A DNA stretch of 64,000 nucleotides, from the NCBI RefSeq assembly GCF_964340395.1, contig NC_135556.1, positions 14,871,410 through 14,935,409 on the forward strand. Direction: 5' to 3'. The position numbers were made by a program, and so were the translations under genes. This document shows, piece by piece, positions 1 through 20,534 of the stretch (position 1 is the stretch's first letter; each line of letters opens with the position of its first letter). The DNA comes from Glandiceps talaboti (lineage: Eukaryota > Hemichordata > Enteropneusta > Spengelidae). A model generated the notes under the pieces. That model was not told where the DNA came from. It saw only the letters and a list, made by a program, of their open reading frames with translations, and did not search any database.

Positions 1-94
1 TGTTATCGGTGAGTTTTGACCAACCCATGGTGTACATAGTCACAGCATCCTCTAATCCAATTCAATGCACCATTGATGAACAACAATATTTGTG

Positions 95-385
95 ACCCAC
101 AAAACCAACCAACAAATAAATGAACTTGACAAGCAAACCGACTAACCAACAAACCAACCAACAAACTCAAAGGACCAATGAACTTACCAAACAACTATAA
201 ACAAGATAATAAATAACTTAAACAACAGACAACCAACTAACACAGACAACAAACCAATCAAGATAAAAAAAAATTATCAACCAACCAACCACCAACCAAA
301 TAACCGACAAACCAACCAACCAAATGATGACAAATCCAACTACTAAACAAAATCGACAACTCATCAACCAACCAACAATACAAAC
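95..385. repeat. Degenerate AACC/AACA-type low-complexity tract
   Basis: Imperfect runs of CCAACCAACAAA-like words, with no convincing coding frame. The reverse-strand ORF here is a product of the low complexity. The rest of 1-560 shows nothing recognisable. Confidence 0.6.
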
Positions 386-562
386 CAGAGGGTGATGTGT
401 TTATATAAACTATTGGTCTGCCAGAACTTATTAATAAAACAGAATGTATTACAATTTCTTACTGGACTTCATGATGTTTGGTTCTCCTGTACACTTGCAT
501 CAAAAAAGGTTTACCCAATGTGATCAATATCTGATGCATTAAATAATATATGTTGTCATTCA

Positions 563-787
563 GGCTGTGCCATAAAAACTGAGGGTTTGACCATACTAGT
601 GAAGTTGTGGAAGGTTTTACAAGTGCTGTGCACGATTCAGTGTGAAAGAGTTGGTGATATATGTCGTCTTATTCCAATACGTCTTCTACGGCAACTATCA
701 AAGTATTATCCCAATAATGCCCTACATCCAATGTACATCTGTCTCTATGTTCACGTCATTAACTTTCATCTGACACACTCAAAATAA
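563..787 (+). other. Possible plus-strand exon of an unidentified gene
   Basis: After an acceptor-like pyrimidine-rich site ending in CAG near 563, one plus-strand frame stays open for about 73 codons to a stop at 785-787. It reads as a leucine-rich, probably helical peptide containing LTILVKLWKVLQVL and RLLRQLSKYYP. A second acceptor-like site near 838 is followed by another open stretch to about 1006. I do not recognise the protein, and the rest of any gene would lie left of the window. It could be a chance ORF. Confidence 0.2.
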
Positions 788-1367
788 TATGCTACATGAC
801 TGGTGAAATTCATATTCATTTCACTGTGCCTTTCTAGCCAATTGCATGTTCATTTATTCTCAATGAATTCGATTTTGCAAGGAAAGGTAAAAGCTATCGG
901 TCAAAATGCAAAGCACAGAGGATGGGTGAATCTACCACATGTTGTGGAAATTTCTTTGATTCTTTTATTGCATGCAGCCATCCAGGTGTTGCAACATGCA
1001 AACTGACCTGAATAATATATACATATCAACAATATCCAAATATGAAATTTAAACACTGTCTATTGGTTTTTAGTTTTCATAGATTTGTATGGACATATTT
1101 ACCTGTGTTCCACTATGTGCTTTTATAGCAAATTATTGTAAGAGAATTTGAAAAATACTGTGCAACTCAAGAGCTGTCAGCTTCCATATTTAAACTTGAA
1201 AGTTACTAGTATCTGACCTGAACAGGCATAACTCCAGTTGATGAACATTATCATCAGATAATTCTAACATCTAGTGAGCTTAAATCAATTTTGTGTATGT
1301 GCAATCTGACAACAGCAAAGCTTTAATGGTTGAGAAATCCAAATATAACAATTACATGTAGTTGAAC

Positions 1368-1463
1368 TTATCTTGGTTGTCTCAAATCTTCATCAGCATA
1401 CAGGTTACTGAAATTTCTTGATTGATTTTCATTCACTGACCAGTGCCATCCATGTCCTTTTAC
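1368..1463 (-). other. Possible terminal exon of an unidentified minus-strand gene
   Basis: A pyrimidine tract ending in CAG (reverse strand) is followed at 1463 by 31 sense codons and a stop at 1368. They begin VKGHGWHWSVNENQ and end DEDLRQPR, a composition that looks coding. A second candidate exon at 2221-2279 has both an acceptor and a GTAAG donor. Joining the two directly gives a different frame with an early stop, so either an exon is missing or one call is wrong. No family recognised. Confidence 0.25.
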
Positions 1464-1599
1464 CTGAAAGGACAACAAATTAAAAGATTAATATTATAAG
1501 TGCAATATTAAGTAATGACAAATTCTATATATATATATAGAAATTATTGACATATACAATTATCACTGCTTGATACTCAACAACTGTTGGGGCTTTTGC

Positions 1600-1795
1600 A
1601 TTCCTAAATCCTTTATTTCTTGATGAAGAATAATATGCAGTTTGGAGTGATTTGGGTCAGACATTTCAGACTGAATGACACCCTCCTTACAGTATGGTAA
1701 ATTTAATCAAACACAGCTGTCACCTGTCGGGTTCAAACCCAGACTGCAGAGGTAAGAGGTGTATGAGCTAACCGCTCAGCCAACGACAACCCTAA
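1600..1795 (-). mobile_element. tRNA-derived SINE-like fragment
   Basis: On the reverse strand, 1721-1791 carries a pol III A-box-like word (TGGCTGAGCGGTTAG, about 1767-1782) and a B-box-like word (GGGTTTGAACC, about 1729-1740) at tRNA spacing. This is the usual head of a tRNA-derived SINE. The acceptor stem pairs poorly, so it is not called a working tRNA. The tail direction runs toward 1600, where the end is unclear. Confidence 0.55.
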
Positions 1796-2220
1796 AACCC
1801 CACTGATATACATGGTTAAGGGCGCCATCAGTAAATGGGGGGGGGGGTATCGCGCCCAGGTTGTTATGTAAAATATGACCCTTCCCCCATCCCTTCAATT
1901 ACTATTGACCTTCGCCCTGTTAAAATATTTCAAAAACATGGTTTACGTGCTGACACTAGTCCCAGAATCAATGGTTTAAAGGACTTAATCGCACCACTGC
2001 CACCATGTTGACATTTTGAATGTTATTGGATATTTCCCAACTACTAACACTGTATAGAATGTGTTAAATCTGCAGTGCATTAATCAATACCAGTGTTTGG
2101 ATCTCACTGAGTTTACACAACAGCAAGAACTTTAACACCCAAACACTAGATGGACACACTCCCAATATATTGTCGGGAATTAGATCAACATCTCAACAAC
2201 AGCATTACAATATATCTTAC

Positions 2221-2279
2221 CCAACTGTTCCTGTTCTACTCCTGTGAGACCCACTTTGACTTCTCTCCTCACATCACAC
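2221..2279 (-). other. Possible internal exon of an unidentified minus-strand gene
   Basis: This 59-base stretch is flanked on the reverse strand by ATTGTCAG (acceptor) and GTAAGATA (donor). Only one frame is open, reading CDVRREVKVGLTGVEQEQL. It may belong to the same gene as the stretch at 1368-1463. No family recognised. Confidence 0.25.
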
Positions 2280-2899
2280 CTGACAATTAATTCAGTACAT
2301 GGTTGTCAGCAGTGACTTGATTGACATGGCCTGATACTATTGTACCTACCCTAACCATCCTTCACACTCTCCCTATCCGATGTGGCAGCAGTAGGATGCC
2401 AAATTCCCCCAAAATACAAAATAATGAGTCAAAGTAAAATGTGACCCACCTGGTATACTATTTTCTAGAATTGAATAAATTTACTAATTATTTTTTGAGA
2501 AGGGAAAATATTTTTATTTAGTAATTTACCAGTATTTGGTTTCAAAATGTAAGTAAACACAGGCAAATAATTGTAATAGGTAAACTTGGGGATAATAATG
2601 AATTTTGTGCAAGCGAATGAGCAAAAATGCTATTGAAAGCTGCATCAACTGGGAACTGAGTATTTAATTTATTCACTCTGTGCTAATTTATTCAAAGAAT
2701 GTTTTGTACTGAACAAAGGAAAGCTTCTGAATTTACTTTAAACACACTCAAAATTACAATGAATTTTGCTGTAACTGCAGAAAATACCATAAATAAAATT
2801 TCAAATTTAATTAAACAGGTGAAAGGGTGAATTGGGCGAGTTGGAGTAGGTAGCAGCTCGGAGCACTATCAAAAGTTAGCAAAGATCGCCATGGCCTTT

Positions 2900-3120
2900 T
2901 GTTCACACCACATGGGCGGGAAATTTAAAAGATGGGCAACTGCTCAATGAAGTCCGTGAATTTCTTTTCAAAACCTACTAGTTTGGGCGGGGACTTTTGG
3001 TTCGAAACAATTGGGGAGTTTATCAAAATTTAGTAAAAATTCATTGGGTTATAACACATAACACTAACTGTAATTTTTAGCGCGAAATTCCGGTAGTATT
3101 CGGTGGTCTCGCAACCAAGC
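2900..3120. promoter_or_regulatory. Possible promoter with E2F-like words
   Basis: This interval is more GC-rich than its surroundings. It contains GGGCGGGAAA (2914-2923) and GCGCGAAA (3080-3087), both close to the E2F consensus TTTSGCGC/TTTCCCGC. It lies upstream of the tentative minus-strand exons at 1.4-2.3 kb. Motif matches only. Confidence 0.2.
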
Positions 3121-3646
3121 TACCATAGTACCAAAATAACAGAATTTTTCTGTGAAACACTTAGCAACAACCAGTAGGAGTTTTATACTCAAGCACAAAT
3201 TCAAACAGTGCACTTGAAACTAAACATATTAACTAGCCAACCCATCTTCAAAACTCGCTACAAGTCAAACAAACTTTCGCCTGTCATTGTCACGTCGACT
3301 ACTACAGGGGAAAACTTCACGCCGGCTCGGACGCGGACATCACTTCAGTTTTGTGTTTTCCTTAATAACGACGAAAGTAGTCTTACCTGAAAGTAATTGC
3401 TGTTAGTATGGTTAGGTAGGTACAATCCTGATAATATCTTCGTCCAGATGTAGAAGATATGGCTATGAGCCCCAACAAGTAGGTGGTCGCTAATAAGTCA
3501 AGACCATCGTATTAGCTGCTTGTTCGTTCTGACCTGGTTGTATTTTTTTGTATTTCAGTCCTTGGTCATCGTTGAGGGCGTCAGTCATATGGTCAGTCAC
3601 CCGGTACAATGTCAATATGCTGTCAGCACAGCTCACAGTAGTATGT

Positions 3647-3730
3647 AGTGCTATGAATACAAAGCCAGTATGTAGTAGTATGTAGTGCTATGAATACAAA
3701 GCCAGTATGAAGTAGTATGTAGTAATATGA
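3647..3730. repeat. 37-bp tandem repeat, also present at 47.6 kb
   Basis: About 2.3 copies of a unit starting TATGTAGTAGTATGTAGTGC and ending GAATACAAAGCCAG. A related block lies at 47,633-47,712. Confidence 0.7.
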
Positions 3731-3734
3731 ATCG

Positions 3735-4260
3735 GAGTGTCTAGTACCACCGCGGTGGCAGTAGCCGATCCTCACTGGAACGGCTAGTGCCACCACCCGC
3801 GATATTTCTCGTTGTTGAACATTTCCCAACAAATAAATCACACAGAACTCCTCGAACGCTTCCATTCTACCTTATAATACCAAATGCAAACTAATTATTT
3901 CATTTCTCGTGCAGCGCACAATCGCTCAAAAAGTCACCGTAACGGCAGCCATTCGGCCGGGCATGCACCGATGTCATGCATACGCTGACACTTGTGACAC
4001 CACCACTACAGAGACTGGTTGTGCGCTGCGCGAGAAATTAAATAATAGCCTTCCATTTGGTGTTTTAAGGTAAAATGGAAGCATTTGAAGAGTTCTATGT
4101 GATTTATTTGTTGGGAAATGTTCAGCGACGAGAAATATCGTGGCCCGGGGTATCGTGGGTGGTGGCACTAGCCGTTTCAGTGAGGAATGGCTAGTGCCAC
4201 CGCGGTGGCAGTAGTCTCTCCAGTGAGGACCGGCTGCTGACACCGGGGTGGTACTAGACT
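3735..4260. mobile_element. Foldback element with long inverted repeats
   Basis: The left arm (about 3741-3925) and the right arm (about 4021-4256) are imperfect inverted copies. Both start from GTCTAGTACCACC-type ends and include the GCCACCGCGGTGGC motif. Each arm contains, in opposite orientation, the same start codon followed by EAFEEF and VIYLLGNVQ, like the beginning of a transposase ORF that quickly breaks. This is probably a non-autonomous DNA transposon derivative. I cannot assign the superfamily. Confidence 0.6.
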
Positions 4261-4792
4261 CGGCCAATATGAATACAAAGGGTAGGCTCTGCGGCCTCTG
4301 AGCTCTGTCTGAGAAGTCAACTCTACCTACACTCATTGTTTATGTTTTGATTTTCGACAAGACACCCTGACGCCAACGTGACTTCTAATCGAAGCTGACA
4401 CGTGTCAACAAACTGGATACACGTCTGTGTCAACATTTCATGTCACACACGTATATCGCTATGTTGCACGACGAAAATAGCAATTACATCCCAATGGACA
4501 GTGTATACGTATTTCATACCACTATGTATTTGCTTGATATTATTATGCAGGACATTCATACTACAAACTACTCAATACAATCACATCCATCATGTGTATG
4601 CAACTAGTGATATGAAATTTAATCGCCACTGATAAAACAAAACATGGCTATTGACATCAAAAATACAACTTTCAGCGAAATTGTGTATCTGGGTCTATTA
4701 AACAAGACGAGCGTAAAGAAACAGCTTACATGCAAATGAGATACACCATTCAAACTTTTGAAATGTCGTGTATTACGAAGCAATAGTAGTAC

Positions 4793-5117
4793 CAATCTGA
4801 TTAAAATCTGATGTTAGATAGGCTGGTTTTCCTGTATTTACCTTTATTCCATCGTTATTGCGTCTTTTACGTTAGTTTTTTATTTTCCTGGACGTTGGAA
4901 AGGCGTTCGTCCAGGAAAATAAAAAACTAACGTAAAAGACGCAATAACGATGGAATAAAGGTAAATACAGGAAAACCAGCCTATCTAACATCAGATTTTA
5001 ATCAGATTGGGCGTTCGTCCAGGAAAATAAAAAACTAACGTAAAAGACGCAATAACGATGGAATAAAGGTAAATACAGGAAAACCAGCCTATCTAACATC
5101 AGATTTTAATCAGATTG
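4793..5117. mobile_element. Hairpin element with a 108-bp internal tandem duplication and 9-bp target duplication
   Basis: 4793-4894 is an apparently perfect inverted copy of 4908-5009. The unit 4902-5009 is then repeated directly at 5010-5117 with no difference I can see. The whole is flanked by TAGTAGTAC at 4784-4792 and 5118-5126, a 9-bp target-site duplication. The ends read CAATCTGATT...AATCAGATTG. Confidence 0.8.
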
Positions 5118-5730
5118 TAGTAGTACCGTCTACCTCTTGCAAGTTGTAGTAAATACACCATTCAAACTACAATGCTACTGTCCACAATTATTGTGACTTT
5201 TTTGTCCATTCCTTCTTCACCCCCTCCTCGGCCCAACTATTCCTAACTTTGCATGATGAGCTAGTATTTCTTTCTGTGTATTTCTGTGTATTTTTCAGTA
5301 CACTTGCCATCAGTTTCTGAACTATTATAAGTCCTCAGCTGTCATAACAGCAAACCGTCTCTTTCTCCCTGCCATTATACCGTCTACCTTGCAAGTACAA
5401 GTTGTAGTATGTGTATTTTATTCACCTTCTAAATATACTCTGAGGTAATGTTTATTATTACGAAAATAGTGTTCAACTTGTGAACGGAATTCTTATCTGT
5501 TCAGTCACAGTTAGGGGTCATGTTTTTGTTATGAATGTCTGCGTCTAATCACTCTTCCCTGGATGCCATACTAGTATATTGAATCCCATACACAAAAAAT
5601 ACACTCCCGCCACCGACATTTGATAAATTTGCTACTCTGCTGATACACCGGTCTTCACGCTTTTCCCTGATTGGTCAATAGCCTCATTTGTAACTGTCAA
5701 TCGACATTTAACGCCCACGCCGGAGTACAA

Positions 5731-5841
5731 GTATGTATGTATGTATGTATGTATGTATGTATGTATGTATGTATGTATGTATGTATGTATGTATGTATGT
5801 ATGTATGTATGTATGTATGTATGTATGTATGTATGTATGTA

Positions 5842-5906
<65 letters not shown>

Positions 5907-6033
5907 GCACCTGGTGAATTAATTGAGTACATATATCATATGAACACATGGCGCCCAGGAACCGTTTACAAAGATAGATAGATAGATAGATATATAGAGA
6001 GGCAGGCAGACAGACAGACAGACAGACAGACAG
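5731..6033. repeat. Compound microsatellite (ATGT)n(GT)n, then (GATA)n(CAGA)n
   Basis: Uninterrupted ATGT runs to about 5846 and GT to about 5903. After a short unique gap, GATA and CAGA runs occupy 5972-6033. Long ORFs here are repeat artefacts. Confidence 0.95.
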
Positions 6034-6389
6034 TATGGTCGTAAAGGCGAAGGCTCTGGGTTATAAATCAGAGAATACGGTCCACTCGCACTTTATTACT
6101 CATTCCCAACTAAAGACAAGACAGAGTCATAACAAGTAAAAAAAGTAACAGTACTATAATACTATCTTTGAAAGCTACATCAAAAAATGTATCATCAATA
6201 TAGGTACCAACTTGGATGACATTTGAAGTGATAAAATTTGGACACGAATTGAGTATGATATATAATTGTAGAAGTACATTAGCAAGTCATGATAGAGTGA
6301 ACAATGAAATATGAAGTGAGATTCGCCCTCTATAATTTGTATGGATGTTTACTTGACCAATGCAATCACAGCACGGTTTAGATAGTACC

Positions 6390-6515
6390 TAGTCTTGCTG
6401 CTAGACCCCTCGGGCTATTCTCTGCTCACTGTGAACGAGACCGAAGGTCGCTAGTGAGGGCTATAGCCGTTCCACCCTCCTACCAAAAGAAAGCCCGAGG
6501 TCTAGAAGTTAGACT
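6390..6515. mobile_element. Short inverted-repeat (MITE-like) element
   Basis: TAGACC(CC)TCGGGCT near the left end is matched by AGCCCGAGGTCTA near the right end, with further internal dyad symmetry. It lies just beyond the AGA 3' end. No clear target duplication seen. Confidence 0.5.
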
Positions 6516-6562
6516 CAATATTACCCTGTATGTATGCTGTTAATAAATATCATACTGCTTAC

Positions 6563-6568
6563 TTTATT
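6563..6568 (-). terminator. Candidate AGA polyadenylation signal
   Basis: AATAAA on the reverse strand, about 180 bases past the AGA stop codon, a plausible 3'-UTR length. Sequence match only. Confidence 0.45.
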
Positions 6569-6744
6569 GCATAGTTGAAAAAAATGCATTATCAAAAACA
6601 CAGTTGTAACCATGGATTAACTGAAAATAACATGCCTTGGATACAAATAACGCGATATACATGGAATATTCTAACATAATCCATTTGCAGCAAAATTCAA
6701 AATGTTACAGTATTAAGATTTACAAAGCTTGCATTAAACCGTCT

Positions 6745-16370
<9,626 letters not shown>

Positions 16371-16487
16371 TGCAAATTAAAACCCTTGATGTCAAACCCA
16401 TGAAATACATAAGCAACAATAGATTGCAAGAATGCACTGTGCAGACTATACAAAAAAATGTATAGAACGTTTTGTCCTAGCTATTTC

Positions 16488-16496
16488 TGCGCATGC
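16488..16496. promoter_or_regulatory. NRF-1-like site upstream of AGA
   Basis: TGCGCATGC lies about 120 bases upstream of the AGA start codon. It resembles the NRF-1 palindrome (YGCGCATGCGCR), a common promoter element of animal housekeeping genes. Motif match only. Confidence 0.35.
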
Positions 16497-18065
16497 TCAA
16501 TTACCAGGTCGACGAACCTTCCCGAATATAAATACCTTAAACGGACTTCACGCGTCTTTCAATCATATCATAACTAGGCGAAGCCCATAAGGTCACGCAG
16601 GGTAGAATCATTTGTGACCGGCTGCCTGGGCCAGGGTTCGTACACTTGATTTGGGTCATTTTCCAGGGGTCAAAATTTATATAAATATATCTGACATGGA
16701 CGAGAAGTAAAGAAAGTCAACACTCTATGCAGTTGTTGGTTTCAAAAACCACCATAGCCATTAGATTACGGTCACACCCTCTTGAAAGAATTCATTCAAA
16801 AGGGCCTTTAATTTTTTAAAGGCATCCAAATGCATAGACAATGTCAGCGCAACCTTGTCAGTTGCCTAGATTTCGTGCGTGCGTGCGCGTGTGTATGGGT
16901 GTACTTGTTCACTTGTGTATGGAGATATTGTCTTCGTTAAATGCTATAAACATGATATATAGAGATTTGAGAAAACCATGTATTTACCATGTATGATTAT
17001 TGAGTCTGTATGAACCAACTTGAAGGTGAAAAAAAAATCTTAAAGACTTAAAATTTTACATGTGGACATTTTATTTGTTTTATACGTCACAATAAAGTTA
17101 TGATGTATTTACATTACTAAAATCAAATATAATAATTAAATATGACCAATCATAGACATATTTACATATATAGCCTAGACGACAATAGTCAAAATCCCCT
17201 ACAAGAATTGACTCAAGGCTCATATTTACACTACTGTTTACCTGACACAGTTAAATAAAAAATATTACCATTCGCTGGTTTCTCCATGCTTTCGGTTCTT
17301 ATTTACACTAGTTAAATAACACTTGTTTATAAGAATTTTATACTGAAGTAAAGCGATGTTTTACTCTTCCTCAACTTTGTTGCCCTCCCCTCCCTCCTTC
17401 CTACGTCAATGTTTTTTTTTATTCCCCAGCAGGTATGACTACAAATTGAACGTGTCTGGCTTGGGAGAGCGCAATCAAAGCTTCGTGGCCTAATCTTAAA
17501 TCCTCCCAAATACTGTTTTGGTAACAGTAAACAGTACTAAATTAGCGCCAAATTGTTTGTTTCTGTTAGGCCCATCTCATATTGTTGCTTCTCAACAGCC
17601 TCACCTGTATCAATACGATGTGTATTTATTACTAGACGAAGGGCGATATAAACTTCAAGGCACCTATGACCCCTTATTAGGCTCACGTGTCCGCAAGGTC
17701 ACGTGTACTGAATAGTGGGTCAATCTGTTGACAAAGACTGAAGTGTGCAGTCGAAAAAATTTCAAGCAAAATTTTCAAGCTGTCTTTGGAACAAAAGTTA
17801 AACTAATTACTATGGTATACCAACACATACGAATTTCCATTTGAAAATACATTTAAATGACTTTTTTTCACTCTTAGGTATATATAGAATAGAAATGAAT
17901 CTCTTAATAATTTAATATTTTGTGGCACATTTATCAGCTTGTTTCTCTACAAAATTAATTTGTAATGGACGGCAACTTAAACTTCAACAAAAAAAACAAG
18001 GACTAGAAGAGAACTGAAAAAGGGCGCCAAACCACAGTTACTGTAGCTTGAAACCGTTGTTTGTT

Positions 18066-18086
18066 ATTCATTCATTCATTCATTCA

Positions 18087-18124
<38 letters not shown>

Positions 18125-18176
18125 GACTGTCTGTCTGTCTATCTGTCTGTCTGTCTGTCTGTCTGTCTGTCGGTCG

Positions 18177-18214
<38 letters not shown>

Positions 18215-18219
18215 TTGTT
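18066..18219. repeat. (ATTC)n(CTGT)n microsatellite abutting the ATS1 stop codon
   Basis: Runs to within a few bases of the ATS1 stop (18,223-18,225), so the transcript 3' UTR would begin with about 130 nt of (ACAG)n. Confidence 0.95.
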
Positions 18220-18222
18220 ATT

Positions 18223-20315
18223 TTACTCGATCTCTTTCAACGCTCTTGTAAATTTTGTAATGTCAAGCACATTTCTGAATCCAAACTTTGTCTGTAGATT
18301 TGAGTAGAAGAATTCTGGTGCTTTTTGTTCGATCATTTTCAATTCATGCATTGCCTCGCCGTCGAACCCTCTAAAGCGATAGGTCAGGTGTCCCAGTCCG
18401 TTTCTTCGCAACCAGTATTTGACATCTTTCCTGGTCCACGTACTAAATACAGATTCGGTGAAACTCAAAGATCTCTCCAATCGGTTCGTAACTCTGGGTA
18501 GCATGTCGTCTGGTGGAGGAGGTAGTGGGTTGTGTTCTCTTGTCGGTGTTTTCGGTGTGCTCGTCAGTGGTGCTTTGGATGGACTTTTCACACGGAAGGA
18601 GTCTGGAAAATGAAATGAGAAAAGGGATCCATCAAGTGAGAGAATGGTGTGTGTTTGTGGCCTGGTCGTTTCTTGATAGATTGATTGAATGAATGACGTG
18701 TTGGCATAGTGATTAGTGACTGATGGATGGATGTGTTGAATATGAATATGAATATGAAAATGAATATGAATACGAATACGAATACGAATACGAATACGAA
18801 TACGAATACGAATACGAATACGAATATGAATATGAATATGAATTATGTATCGTAATACACGTGTAATTATGTAAAGGTGGCTTAATGACATAATTTCTGC
18901 CTGCGCATACTTACCTCTGTAAATTCCAGTTTTTCCTCTGTCACCAATTTCTTTTACCAATTTTGGAAATACTTTAGTGACCTTTTTATCGTCGCTTAGA
19001 TCAAAGTAGAGTTTGACTCCAATCATCGCTCCCAACCAACCATCGGGTTTGTAGAGTGATTGCACCAAGATTGGAATGGTTGCTTTCCGGAGATCGTAGG
19101 CATACTCCGCTTCTAAAATTCAAAGAAAGAAAGAAAGTCAAAATTGTTATTTACAAGTACAAAATTTAAGAAATCGCGTGCATTGTGACGTCATTAAAAG
19201 CGCATTGTGAAAATCTAACATTGATGCGGTACAGGTTAAAAGTCATATATCCTTTGCATCGCTTGTGTTATAAATACAGATATTTCAAATCGTAAAACTT
19301 TGTCTGTTTACGGCGTGTGTGGTACCTCGTTTATCTCTCATTGAACTCAGATTTTAACCAGAAACTTAAGGCGTAATAAGGCAAAGATGGTACAATTTTA
19401 CCTTACAATACAATTTATGATCGTTTAAAAGTAGAAAATACAACAGGGCATCCGATAGGGTATTGAGTTGCCAATGGCAGCCAATCAGGTTAATCGTTTG
19501 AGGGCGTGCTAACACAAATAGCGTGTAAACGCTTTGACGTCAAGGGAAGTAAGAGATGAGGAAGATCGAAACCCCTTGATTTTTCAAATGCTTGGAGATA
19601 CAATTTCAGAAAACTCTTGATTTATTTAGCATGGTGTCAAACTGACCACTATTAACATACAGACAAATTATCAATAGATTACCTGTTCGACATGTTAGAC
19701 TGTTTTTGTATTTATCCGACACACATATGATTATAACTTCTGCCTTTTCGACTGCTTCAGTTACGGCTTGGAAAGTTGTACCTACTAGAACAAAGCAAAA
19801 TCGTGTTTTCAAAACGTGGGTGAATAGCCGAACAAACCCCTACAACGTTATGACACTGTTCTGCTTACACTCGCTGTTAAGACTGGATGGTTGTTATTCA
19901 CTGTAAAATTATCTGTGTCAATTTTAAATGTATTCATATATCCCTGTAAAACAACATAAAGTACAAAAACCGTACCTGTCTTATCGACATCCATCCACAC
20001 TCTGTAGCCAGCAGCCTTGAGTCGATCTTTTATCTTGCTGACGGCATCTTTGCATTCCCATTGGTAACTTATCATCACGTGACCAGATCCAGTTATCACA
20101 GGCCTTGTTGGCTGTGGGCGCTTTCTCCGTTGTAGTTGCCACAATGCTCCACAGCAAGCTTTTCTGATTAATTTGTTTGAGGACCCCAGGAGTTGTTCAA
20201 GTGCTGAAAAGGTGACATTGAACAAAGTGGTAAACATCAGAACTACTGAACAGCCCTTTTTTAGCTCAGTTTCCTACACAGTTACATTACATTTCGTAAG
20301 TCAGTCAGTCAGTCA

Positions 20316-20396
<81 letters not shown>

Positions 20397-20498
20397 ACAA
20401 ACACACACAAATGCAAGCACAAATATTATCTCCCATTCTCTCTGTTTCTGTCTCATCTTCCCCTCTCCCTTCTATCCCTTTACCGCTCATCTAAATCT

Positions 20499-20534
<36 letters not shown>

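Noticed and set aside
1721-1791. Functional tRNA gene
   Set aside because: Acceptor stem pairing is poor and the flanks look like an old SINE insertion.
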